Source: Bradyrhizobium sp. RD5-C2 (GTDB taxonomy: Bacteria > Pseudomonadota > Alphaproteobacteria > Rhizobiales > Xanthobacteraceae). From it: a DNA stretch of 64,000 nt. Location: assembly GCF_019972155.1 (NCBI RefSeq), contig NZ_BOVL01000010.1:346183-410182 (forward strand), written 5' to 3'. Below the pieces are notes generated by a model that ran no database searches, had not been told where the DNA came from, and was given only the letters and a program-made list of their open reading frames with translations. Positions 35,837 to 43,926 of the stretch are shown one piece after another. The translations under genes were made by a program, and so were the position numbers. The first letter of the stretch is position 1. Every line of letters starts with the position of its first letter.

Positions 35837-36832
35837 ATGACCGAAGACTGGTTGAAGAGTTCCATCATGGCCAAGCGGGCCGTCGCCAAGGGCGCGACAG
35901 GCACGACCCATAGTTTGACGATCGAGCAGCAGGGCGGCTTCCATTACGTCTATGGACCCTACGCCAAGCCGACGCTGTCGATCGATCCGGGCGGGGTGGT
36001 CGTCGTCGAGACCGAGGATGCCTTCGGCGGCGTGCTCACCAGCGAAAGCGACAGCCCGACGGCAAAGCTGAACTTCCCTTATCTGAACCCGCAATGCGGG
36101 CCGATCGCGGTGAAGGGCGCCAGGAAGGGCGATTGCCTCGCCGTCTATATCCGCGACGTCGAGACCCGCGGCGCACAGCCGGCAGGCACCACTTGTATCA
36201 TTCCGGAGTTCGGCGGCCTGGTCGGAACCGCGTCTACCGCGCTACTCAATCCGCCGCTGCCGGAGCGCGTCAAGAAGCTGCACGTCGATCGCAACGGCGT
36301 GCGCTGGAACGACAAGATCACGCTGCCCTATGAGCCGTTCATCGGTACGATCGGCGTGTCGCCCGAGATCGAGGCGATCTCCTCGCTGCAGCCCGACTAT
36401 CACGGCGGCAACATGGACCTGCCCGACGTCGCACCTGGCTCGATTATCTATTTTCCGGTGCATACCGAAGGCGGGCTGCTCTATGTCGGCGACTGCCACG
36501 CCACGCAAGGCGACGGCGAGCTCTCGGGCGTCGCGCTCGAACAACGCGCCACCGTCACGCTGCAGATCGATCTGATCAAGAACTGGAGCTTCGCCTGGCC
36601 GCGGCTCGAGACGCGCGACTTCATCATGACGATCGGCAGCGCGCGGCCGCTCGAAGACGCCGCGCGCATCGCCTATCGCGAGCTCGTGCGGTGGATGAGT
36701 GCCGACTACGGCTTTGACGAGATCGACGCCTACATGCTGCTCAGCCAGGCCGGCCGCATGCGGCTCGGTAACATGGTCGACCCCAAATACACGATGGGGG
36801 CGTCGATCCTGAAGAATTACCTCAAGGCGTGA
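35837..36832 (+). CDS. Acetamidase/formamidase family protein (FmdA/AmdA)
   Basis: A 331-residue member of the zinc-dependent FmdA_AmdA family, which hydrolyses formamide or acetamide to ammonia and acid. Typical segments are a Gly/Asp-rich LSIDPGGVVVVETEDAFGG, the GPIAVKGARKGDCLAVYI strand pair, FIGTIGVSPE and HTEGGLLYVGDCHATQGDGE with likely metal ligands. The ATG follows GAGGAG at 35822-35827, 17 bp after the amidase stop. Unlike AmiE it is not a nitrilase relative, so the two operons use unrelated enzymes for similar substrates. Confidence 0.92.
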   Translation: MTEDWLKSSIMAKRAVAKGATGTTHSLTIEQQGGFHYVYGPYAKPTLSIDPGGVVVVETEDAFGGVLTSESDSPTAKLNFPYLNPQCGPIAVKGARKGDCLAVYIRDVETRGAQPAGTTCIIPEFGGLVGTASTALLNPPLPERVKKLHVDRNGVRWNDKITLPYEPFIGTIGVSPEIEAISSLQPDYHGGNMDLPDVAPGSIIYFPVHTEGGLLYVGDCHATQGDGELSGVALEQRATVTLQIDLIKNWSFAWPRLETRDFIMTIGSARPLEDAARIAYRELVRWMSADYGFDEIDAYMLLSQAGRMRLGNMVDPKYTMGASILKNYLKA

Positions 36833-36863
36833 CGTCCAACATCTTTCAACAAGGAACATCGCG

Positions 36864-38102
36864 ATGAATTCGGGGCGTATATTTGGAATGGCTTTGCTTG
36901 GTGCCGTGCTCGGGACGGCTGCAATTGGTGCCGCTCAGGCGGCCGACCCGCCGCTGAAGGTCGGCTTGCTGGAGGATGTCTCCGGCGACCTGGCATTCAT
37001 GGGCATGCCGAAGCTGCACGGATCGCAACTCGCGGTCGAGGAGATCAACAAGAGCGGCGGCATTCTCGGCCGCCAGATCGAGCTGATCCACCTTGATCCG
37101 CAAGGTGACAATGCCCGCTACCAGGAGTTCGGCCGAAGGCTGCTCAACCGCGACAAGGTCGATGTGCTGATCGGCGGCATCACCTCTGCGTCGCGCGAGG
37201 CGTTGCGTCCGATCGTCGATCGCACCTCGACGCCATACTTCTACACCAACCAGTATGAAGGCGGCGTGTGCGATGCCTCCATGGTCAGCATGGGCGCGGT
37301 GCCTGAGCAGCAGTTCTCGACGCTGATCCCCTGGATGGTCCAGAAGTTCGGCAAAAAGGTCTACGTTATCGCGGCCGACTATAATTTCGGCCAGATCTCC
37401 GCCGAGTGGAACCGCAAGATCATGAAGGACCTCGGCGGCGAGGTGGTGGGCGAGGAGTTCATCCCGCTCGGCGTGTCGCAATTCGCGCAGACGATCCAGA
37501 ACATCCAGAAGGCGAAGCCGGATTGGCTGCTCACGATTAATGTCGGCGCCGCGCAGGACTCGTTCTTCGAGCAGGCGGCCGCCGCCAACCTCAATCTGCC
37601 GATGGGGTCCTCGATCAAGGTCATGCTCGGCTTCGAGCACAAGCGGTTCAAGCCGCCGGCGCTCAATAACATGCATGCGACCGCCAACTGGTTCGAGGAG
37701 ATCGACACGCCCGAAGCCAACGATTTCAAAAAGCGCTGGCACGCCAAGTTCCCGGACGAGCTCTACATCAACGACATGGGCTACAACGCCTATAACGCGC
37801 TCTACATGTACAAGGCGCTGGTCGAGAAGGCGAAGTCGACCAAGCTCGAGGACATGCGCAAGGTGATCGCAACTGGCGATGCCTGCATCGACGCGCCGGA
37901 GGGCAAAGTCTGCATCGATCCGAAGAGCCAGCATACGTCGCACCGCATGCGCCTGATCTCGGTCGGGCCCAAGCACGAGGTGACCGTCGAGAAGGACTAC
38001 GGGACGATCCAGCCATACTGGCTTGGCGAGATCGGCTGCGATCTCACCAAGAAGAACGACAAGGATCAGTACACGCCGAGTCATCTTCCCAGCAAATCGT
38101 GA
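36864..38102 (+). CDS. Amide/urea-type ABC transporter substrate-binding protein, second system
   Basis: Exported binding protein (412 aa) with a Sec signal peptide (cleavage near AQA at 24-26) and the opening LKVGLLEDVSGDLAFMGMPKLHGSQLAVEEIN. It keeps the UrtA-like SASREALRPIVDRTSTPYFYTNQYEG stretch. AAGGAA precedes the ATG. It follows the formamidase-like gene by 31 bp and opens the second complete transporter. The substrate is probably a short amide or related compound, inferred from the enzymes around it. Confidence 0.88.
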   Translation: MNSGRIFGMALLGAVLGTAAIGAAQAADPPLKVGLLEDVSGDLAFMGMPKLHGSQLAVEEINKSGGILGRQIELIHLDPQGDNARYQEFGRRLLNRDKVDVLIGGITSASREALRPIVDRTSTPYFYTNQYEGGVCDASMVSMGAVPEQQFSTLIPWMVQKFGKKVYVIAADYNFGQISAEWNRKIMKDLGGEVVGEEFIPLGVSQFAQTIQNIQKAKPDWLLTINVGAAQDSFFEQAAAANLNLPMGSSIKVMLGFEHKRFKPPALNNMHATANWFEEIDTPEANDFKKRWHAKFPDELYINDMGYNAYNALYMYKALVEKAKSTKLEDMRKVIATGDACIDAPEGKVCIDPKSQHTSHRMRLISVGPKHEVTVEKDYGTIQPYWLGEIGCDLTKKNDKDQYTPSHLPSKS

Positions 38103-38112
38103 CGCGTACGGG

Positions 38113-38179
38113 CACGAATCTTGCTCGTGTTTTGCATCTCGAGTTTGAAGCGAACCGGCGCCGCAATGATGCGGCGCCG
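38113..38179 (+). other. Two hairpins between binding-protein and permease genes
   Basis: First, CACGA (38113-38117), loop ATCTTGC, TCGTG (38125-38129) followed by TTTT: a weak terminator-like structure. Second, a perfect 10-bp stem CGGCGCCGCA (38156-38165), loop ATGA, TGCGGCGCCG (38170-38179). They sit in the 94-bp gap and could limit read-through and protect the binding-protein mRNA. Confidence 0.6.
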
Positions 38180-38196
38180 TGATCACGGAGAGCGGA

Positions 38197-39063
38197 ATGT
38201 CGGCTGAACTCTTCTCGCTATTCTATCAGTTCGCCGATGTCTTCGCGTTCCTGATCCTGTCGGCGGCGGGCCTTGCCATCGTGTTCGGCATGATGGGCGT
38301 CATCAACATGGCGCATGGCGAGTTCATCATGTGCGGCGCCTATGTGACGGTCGGGCTCGTCAATCTCGGCGTGCCGCTCCCGATCGCCCAGATCCTGGCG
38401 GCTCTGACCGCGGGGATCATCGGCATGATCGTCGAGTTGCTGATCGTGCGGCGCTTCTACAAGCGTCCGCTGGACTCGCTGCTCGCGACCTGGGGTCTCA
38501 GCCTGATCGTGACCCAGTCGATGCTGCTGATCGTAGGCTCCGCGGTGCGCGGAATCGGTACACCGGAAGGAAGTTTTGCGATCGGAGGCTACACGTTCTC
38601 GACCTATCGCCTTGTGCTGTTCGGCTGCGCGGTGGCGGTGCTGGCCGGGCTCTACATCATCTTCATGAAGACGCGCTTCGGCGTGATCGCGCGCGCCACG
38701 ATGCAGAATGCAGCAATGGCAAAAGCGCTCGGCGCGCGCACCGGGCGCATCTATTCCATCAGCTTCGGGATCGGTACGGCGCTCGCGGGGCTCTGCGGTG
38801 CGCTCTACGCGCCGACCATGACGCTGATCCCGACCATGGGCGCGACCTTCGTGGTCGAGAGCTTTGTCACCGTGGTGATCGGCGGCGCCAATGTCCTGCT
38901 CGGAACCGCGCCGGCCGCGGTGTTCCTGGCCATGATCAGGATGGCGTTGAATGCGAGCTATGGGCAAATCATTGGGCAGATCGGCATGCTGTTTGCCGTC
39001 ATCCTGATCATACGGGTGCTGCCTGAAGGGCTATCCAGCGTGCTGGTTCGTCGTGGGCGCTAG
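38197..39063 (+). CDS. ABC transporter permease, LivH type, second amide system
   Basis: Inner-membrane subunit (288 aa), about eight hydrophobic segments, with LAIVFGMMGVINMAHGEFIMCGAY as the LivH hallmark and a final LPEGLSSVLVRRGR. The ATG at 38197 was chosen over the GTG at 38179 because GGAGA lies at the right distance before it and the GTG is inside a hairpin. The next permease gene starts 13 bp after its stop. Confidence 0.9.
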   Translation: MSAELFSLFYQFADVFAFLILSAAGLAIVFGMMGVINMAHGEFIMCGAYVTVGLVNLGVPLPIAQILAALTAGIIGMIVELLIVRRFYKRPLDSLLATWGLSLIVTQSMLLIVGSAVRGIGTPEGSFAIGGYTFSTYRLVLFGCAVAVLAGLYIIFMKTRFGVIARATMQNAAMAKALGARTGRIYSISFGIGTALAGLCGALYAPTMTLIPTMGATFVVESFVTVVIGGANVLLGTAPAAVFLAMIRMALNASYGQIIGQIGMLFAVILIIRVLPEGLSSVLVRRGR

Positions 39064-39076
39064 ACGGGAATTTCTG

Positions 39077-40150
39077 ATGTTGAAGCTGCTCGACGGTCCG
39101 CAGACGCTCGGACGCGGAAAGATCTTCTGGTCCTGCTTCCTCGCCGTGCTGGCGGGCGCGCTGATCTATCCGCTGTTCGCCGATTCCTACGATGTCGGCA
39201 ACTTTGCCTACTTTCTGATCTGGATATTCATGGCGCTCGGGCTCTGCCTGATGTGGGGGTATGGCGGCATGCTGTCGTTCGGCCAGACCTTCTTCTTCGG
39301 CATCGCCGGTTATGGCTATGGCGTGCTCGCCATCAACATGGGTGGGGGAACGGCCACCATCGCCGCGCTCGTGCTCTCGGTCATCATCGCGATGATCGCG
39401 GCAGGGATCCTCGGCTATTTCATGATCTGGGGCGGCATCAGCGGCATCTTCTTCGGCATCGTGACGCTGTCGGCGACGCTGGTGTTGGCCTTCTTCCTCG
39501 GGCAGACCGCAGGACCCGAATGGCATATCGGTCCGGCGCGGCTGAACGGCTTCAACGGCATGAAGGGGATGGATCCGCTCACCGTCGGCAGCTTCGATAT
39601 CGAGGGGGCGGCGCTCTATTACCTCATGATTGCACTGATCGTGATCGTCTACGTCGCGCTGCGCATGCTGGTGAACTCGAGCATCGGCAACGTGATCGTG
39701 GCGACGCGGGAAAACCCGCAGCGCGCCGAGATGCTCGGCTACGACGTCCGCAAGTACCAACTCCTGACCTTCGTGATCGGCAGCGGCCTCGCGGGTCTCA
39801 GTGGCGCGCTGTACACGTCCTGGGGGCAGTTCATCACGCCGTCCAGCATCGGCCTGCCGGCGGCGGCGATGCCGATCGTCTGGGTGGCGTTCTCCGGACG
39901 CAATGATCTGACCGCGACCCTGGTCGGGTCGTTCCTGCTGCTGTTCGGCTTCCAGACCATCACGGTCTACAGCCAGCAGGCGGCACTGGTGCTGATGGGC
40001 GTGCTTCTGCTTGCCACCGTGATGCTGGCGCCGCAGGGCTTCGTGCTCGGCATCGGCAAGCTCGTCGTCGATTGGTGGACGAGGCGCCGGCGGCGCGACG
40101 AGGCCCCTGCGCTGGCGGACGCCAGCCGTCTGCAATCGGATGAGACCTGA
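39077..40150 (+). CDS. ABC transporter permease, LivM type, second amide system
   Basis: Second membrane subunit (357 aa) with about ten hydrophobic segments, CLMWGYGGMLSFGQTFFFGIAGYGYG and MLGYDVRKYQLLTFVIGSGLAGLSGALY as LivM/UrtC marks, and a basic cytoplasmic tail. ATG 39077 starts where family similarity begins. The ATPase gene starts 3 bp after its stop. Confidence 0.9.
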   Translation: MLKLLDGPQTLGRGKIFWSCFLAVLAGALIYPLFADSYDVGNFAYFLIWIFMALGLCLMWGYGGMLSFGQTFFFGIAGYGYGVLAINMGGGTATIAALVLSVIIAMIAAGILGYFMIWGGISGIFFGIVTLSATLVLAFFLGQTAGPEWHIGPARLNGFNGMKGMDPLTVGSFDIEGAALYYLMIALIVIVYVALRMLVNSSIGNVIVATRENPQRAEMLGYDVRKYQLLTFVIGSGLAGLSGALYTSWGQFITPSSIGLPAAAMPIVWVAFSGRNDLTATLVGSFLLLFGFQTITVYSQQAALVLMGVLLLATVMLAPQGFVLGIGKLVVDWWTRRRRRDEAPALADASRLQSDET

Positions 40151-40153
40151 TCC

Positions 40154-40873
40154 ATGGCGCTGGTCGATGTAAAAGGCGTCTCCAAGCGCTTCGGTGGGTT
40201 GACCGCCGTCTCCGATGTCGACCTGACGGTCAGTGCCGGGGAGGTCCATTGCCTGATCGGGCCCAATGGGGCCGGGAAGAGCACGCTGTTCAAGCTGATC
40301 GTCGGCCTTTATCCGCCGACCACCGGCAGCATCTTCTTCGACTCCGTCGATATCACCGCCGAGCGTCCCTACGCGCGGGTGCAGCGCGGCATGAGCATCA
40401 AGATGCAGGCGCCGAGCGTGTTCAAGGAATTGCCGGTGCGGCAGAACATCCAGATCGCGCTGCAGGAGCGGCTCTCGGGCGCGGAGTGCCGGACCGAGGA
40501 GGAGCGGCTGCTGGCGCTGCTCAATCTGGCGGAGGACTCTGGTAAGCTTGCCGGTGCGCTGTCGCATGGCCAGCAGCAATGGCTGGAGATCGGGATGGCG
40601 CTGGCATTGCAGCCGCAGCTTCTGCTGCTGGACGAGCCGACCGCTGGCATGTCGCCGGAGGAGACCTACAAGACCGGCGAGCTGATCAAGTCGTTCAACG
40701 CCGAGGGCATGACGGTCCTCGTCGTCGAGCACGACATGGCATTCGTGCGTCAGGTCGCCCAGCGCATCACCGTTCTGCATCTTGGCAAGATCTTCGCGCG
40801 CGGCAGCCTCGACGCAATTTTGGAAGACGAGAAGGTCGCGGAAATCTATTTGGGTAAGACTCATGCCCACTGA
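40154..40873 (+). CDS. ABC transporter ATPase, LivG/UrtD type, second amide system
   Basis: ATPase of 239 residues: Walker A GPNGAGKS, signature LSHGQQQWLEIG, Walker B LLLLDEPTAGMSPEE, switch histidine in VEHDMAF. The SHGQ signature is shared with the first amide transporter (gene at 24103), supporting common ancestry of the two systems. It overlaps the next ATPase gene by 11 bases. Confidence 0.93.
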   Translation: MALVDVKGVSKRFGGLTAVSDVDLTVSAGEVHCLIGPNGAGKSTLFKLIVGLYPPTTGSIFFDSVDITAERPYARVQRGMSIKMQAPSVFKELPVRQNIQIALQERLSGAECRTEEERLLALLNLAEDSGKLAGALSHGQQQWLEIGMALALQPQLLLLDEPTAGMSPEETYKTGELIKSFNAEGMTVLVVEHDMAFVRQVAQRITVLHLGKIFARGSLDAILEDEKVAEIYLGKTHAH

Positions 40874-41573
40874 TCGCATTCTGGACGTATCCGGACTTTG
40901 GGCGGGCTACGGCGCGACGCCGATCCTGCAGGGCGTCAGCATGCAGGTCGCGCGTGGCGAGATCGTCGGCGTGATCGGTCGTAATGGCGTCGGCAAGTCG
41001 ACCTTGATGCGCTGCCTGATCGGGCTGCTGCAGAGCTGGCGCGGCACCATCACCTTCATGGATCAGGATGTGACGCCGCTCGAGGCCGATGCGCGGGCGC
41101 GCGCCGGCTTCGGCTACATCCCGCAGGGCCGCGACGTGTTTCCGCAGATGAGTGTCGAGGAGAACCTGCAGGTCGGCGAGCTGATCGGCGGCCCCGACGG
41201 AAAGAAGCTGCCGGAGCTCGTCTACACCTATTTTCCACGCCTGAAGGAGCGCCGGCGGCAGATCGCGGGCACCATGTCGGGCGGCGAGCAGCAGCAGCTT
41301 GCGATCGGCCGCGCGCTGATCGGCAATCCGTCGCTGATGATCCTCGACGAGCCGTCCGAGGGCGTACAGCCCTCGATCGTGCAGCATATCTGCGAGGCGC
41401 TCCAATCGTTCCGCAGCGAGCTCGGAACAACGATCATCTTCGTCGAGCAGAACCTCGACACCATCCTGGCGATCGCCCAGCGCTGCTACATCATGGAGAA
41501 GGGCAAGATCACGCGATCGCTGACCGGTGAGGAGGTCAACGCGGACAATGTTCGTGCGCAATTGCTGCTCTGA
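40863..41573 (+). CDS. ABC transporter ATPase, LivF/UrtE type, second amide system
   Basis: ATPase of 236 residues with Walker A GRNGVGKS, signature MSGGEQQQLAIGRAL, Walker B LMILDEPSEGVQPS and the LivF-type VEQNLDTIL. Its ATG lies inside the end of the preceding ATPase gene. It closes the transporter; the SDR gene follows after 63 bp. Confidence 0.92.
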   Translation: MPTDRILDVSGLWAGYGATPILQGVSMQVARGEIVGVIGRNGVGKSTLMRCLIGLLQSWRGTITFMDQDVTPLEADARARAGFGYIPQGRDVFPQMSVEENLQVGELIGGPDGKKLPELVYTYFPRLKERRRQIAGTMSGGEQQQLAIGRALIGNPSLMILDEPSEGVQPSIVQHICEALQSFRSELGTTIIFVEQNLDTILAIAQRCYIMEKGKITRSLTGEEVNADNVRAQLLL

Positions 41574-41636
41574 TCGGCCACACCATGTGGTGAGGAAGTA
41601 CGCGTTCCATAATCGATAACAACGGAGGGAATGGAC

Positions 41637-42398
41637 ATGGATCTGGGACTCAAGGGAGCAAAGGTTCTCGTGACCGGCAGCACCAAGGGGATCGGCAGAG
41701 CGATCGCCGACACATTCGCAGCGGAGGGTGCCAATGTCGGCATCTGCGCGCGCAACCAGGCGGATGTCGACGCTGCGGTTGCCGCGATCAAGACCAAGGG
41801 CGGTGCGGCGTTCGGTGGTGCGGTCGACGTCTCGAACGGACCGGCGCTGAAGGCCTGGGTCGCCGACATGGCTGGAAAGCTCGGCGGCATCGACGTCGTG
41901 GTCGCCAATGTCAGCGCGCTGTCGATCGGGCAGGACGAGGAGAGCTGGGAGAAGGAATTCTCCACCGACATGATGGGAACGGTGCGCCTCGTCAATGCGG
42001 CGATGCCGTATCTCGAGAAGAGCGCCGCGGCGGCGATCGTCACCATCGCCAGCGTGTCGGGGCGCGAGGTCGATTTTGCCAGCGGTCCTTACGGCACGTT
42101 CAAGGCCGCGATCATCCACTACACGCAGGGGCTGGCTTACCAGCTCGCGGCCAAGGGCATCAGGGCCAATTCGGTATCGCCGGGCAACACCTATTTCGAG
42201 GGCGGCGTCTGGAACATGATCAAGGACGGCAATCCCGAACTGTACAAGACCGCACTGGCGCTCAACCCGACCGGCCGCATGGGCACGCCGCAGGAGATGG
42301 CGAACGCCGCGGTGTTCTTAGCGAGCAAGGCGGCGAGCTTCATCACGGGGACCAACCTCGTCGTGGACGGTGCCCTGACGCGCGGCGTCCAGTTCTAG
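41637..42398 (+). CDS. Short-chain dehydrogenase/reductase
   Basis: Classical SDR of 253 residues: cofactor motif TGSTKGIG near residue 14, catalytic serine in ASVSGREV, YGTFK as the YxxxK motif, and C-terminal FITGTNLVVDGALTRG. Probably NAD(P)H-dependent oxidation or reduction of an alcohol or ketone. ATG 41637 was chosen over 41631 because GGAGGG at 41624-41629 is too close to the first. Its role in amide use is unclear; it might process the acid or alcohol part released by the amidases. Confidence 0.9.
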   Translation: MDLGLKGAKVLVTGSTKGIGRAIADTFAAEGANVGICARNQADVDAAVAAIKTKGGAAFGGAVDVSNGPALKAWVADMAGKLGGIDVVVANVSALSIGQDEESWEKEFSTDMMGTVRLVNAAMPYLEKSAAAAIVTIASVSGREVDFASGPYGTFKAAIIHYTQGLAYQLAAKGIRANSVSPGNTYFEGGVWNMIKDGNPELYKTALALNPTGRMGTPQEMANAAVFLASKAASFITGTNLVVDGALTRGVQF

Positions 42399-42414
42399 CC
42401 GGGGCCACAACGAA

Positions 42415-43818
42415 ATGTCAGCGGATCCATTGCACTACAAGTCCATCACCGAGATCTCCGGGCTCATTCGCCGCGGCGAAGCGAAATCCTCGGAGATCAC
42501 AGAGGCGATCCTCGGCCGGATCGCGAAGCTCGATGGGCAGTTTCATGGCTACGCGCTCGTCCTTGCGGAGCGGGCCATGGCGCAGGCAAAGCAGCGCGAT
42601 GCGGAGATCGCCAGGGGCATCTGGCGCGGTCCGCTGCATGGCGTTCCGATCGGGCTGAAGGACCTCTGCTTCACGACGTTTGCGCCGACCGCCGGCGGCA
42701 CGACGATCCATGCGAAGTTCGTGCCGTCCTTCAATGCCACGATCGTGGACCGGCTCGAAGTCGCCGGTGCAGTCACGCTCGGCAAGCTCAAGATGACGGA
42801 GGGTGCCTATACCGGTCACCATCCGGCCGTGCAGGCCCCGCTCAATCCGTGGAATGTGAACTACTGGGTCGGCTCCTCGTCGAGCGGGTCGGGTGTCGCG
42901 ACGTCGGCGGGCCTCTGCTACGGCTCGATCGGCAGCGACACCGGCGGCTCGATCAGGTTTCCGTCGGCGACCTGCGGCCTGACCGGCATCAAGCCGACCT
43001 GGGGCCGCGTCAGCCGGCACGGCATCTTCCCGTTGGCGGACTCGCTCGATCACGTCGGCCCGATGTGCCGCAGCGCGGCCGACGCCGGAGCAATACTCGG
43101 CGTCATCGCGGGCGCGGATGTCAACGATCCGACTGCCTTACGCGCGCCGGTGCCGAACTACCTGGCCAGCGTCGGCGAGAGCATCCGGGGCTTGAGGATC
43201 GGCGTCGATCGCAGGTACACCCAGGAGGGGATCGACCGGCAGGTCGTCGCCGCTTTGGTGCAGGCCGAGCGCACGCTCGCCGATCTCGGCGCAGAGATCC
43301 GCGAGGTGCATTTCCCGCCCTATCAGAAGCTGGTCAGCCAGTGGATTGCGATGTGCTCGGTGGAGACGGCGGAGGCGCACCTCGACACCTATCCGGCCCG
43401 GAAGTCGGAATATGGGCCGGACCTCGCGCAGCTGATCGAGCAGGGCAGGGCGACCAGCGGCGTCGACATCGCCGCGATCCATCACGAGCGCCTGAAGTTC
43501 GCAGGCAGCCTCGCCGCGATGTTCGAGGATATCGATCTCTTGCTGATCCCGACGATGCCGGTGCCGATCCCGACGCTCACCAAGATGAGCGAATACGGCG
43601 CCGACCCCAACGTCCTCCTGAACATCCTGCGCTTCACGGCGGTATTCGACTTCTCGGGCAGCCCGACCATCACGCTGCCGATGGGCATGGCGTCGGACCA
43701 GATGCCGCTCAGCATGCAGCTGGTCGGCCCGCATCTCTCTGAGGACGTGCTGGTCCGCGCCGGCGCCGCATTCCAGTCGGTGACGGACTGGCATACGCGG
43801 CGGCCGCCGATCGAATAG
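42415..43818 (+). CDS. Amidase (amidase-signature family), second copy
   Basis: A 467-residue amidase-signature enzyme paralogous to the one at 34419. Triad residues are Lys82 in GVPIGLKDL, the GSSSSGSGVA loop and Ser179 in SDTGGSIRFP, all at the same positions as in the first copy. Surrounding residues differ (FTTFAPTAGGTTIHAKF against WVKGAPAAHGMTIHREF), so substrate ranges may have split. It is the last gene of the second amide operon and is followed by a repeat that forms strong hairpins. Confidence 0.92.
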   Translation: MSADPLHYKSITEISGLIRRGEAKSSEITEAILGRIAKLDGQFHGYALVLAERAMAQAKQRDAEIARGIWRGPLHGVPIGLKDLCFTTFAPTAGGTTIHAKFVPSFNATIVDRLEVAGAVTLGKLKMTEGAYTGHHPAVQAPLNPWNVNYWVGSSSSGSGVATSAGLCYGSIGSDTGGSIRFPSATCGLTGIKPTWGRVSRHGIFPLADSLDHVGPMCRSAADAGAILGVIAGADVNDPTALRAPVPNYLASVGESIRGLRIGVDRRYTQEGIDRQVVAALVQAERTLADLGAEIREVHFPPYQKLVSQWIAMCSVETAEAHLDTYPARKSEYGPDLAQLIEQGRATSGVDIAAIHHERLKFAGSLAAMFEDIDLLLIPTMPVPIPTLTKMSEYGADPNVLLNILRFTAVFDFSGSPTITLPMGMASDQMPLSMQLVGPHLSEDVLVRAGAAFQSVTDWHTRRPPIE

Positions 43819-43920
43819 AGCATGATCCGGAAAAGTGCGAAGCGGTTTTCCGAAAAGATCATGCTTAGATAACAAGCTAAAGCGCGATGACGATTCAACC
43901 GAATTTCATCGCGCTTTAGC
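43817..43920. repeat. Bradyrhizobium-type intergenic repeat with two hairpins
   Basis: First hairpin: AGCATGATC (43819-43827) pairs with GATCATGCT (43857-43865), with inner arms CGGAAAA and TTTTCCG. Second: CTAAAGCGCGATGA (43877-43890) pairs perfectly with TCATCGCGCTTTAG (43906-43919). I recognise this sequence from memory as a common intergenic repeat in Bradyrhizobium genomes. Between the convergent amidase and binding-protein genes it can act as a two-way terminator. Confidence 0.8.
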
Positions 43921-43926
43921 GCGCCG

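Noticed and set aside
41590..41601. CACCA-TG-TGGTG palindrome before the SDR gene as an operator or terminator
   Set aside because: Short, without U-run, inside an operon, and not repeated elsewhere in the window.
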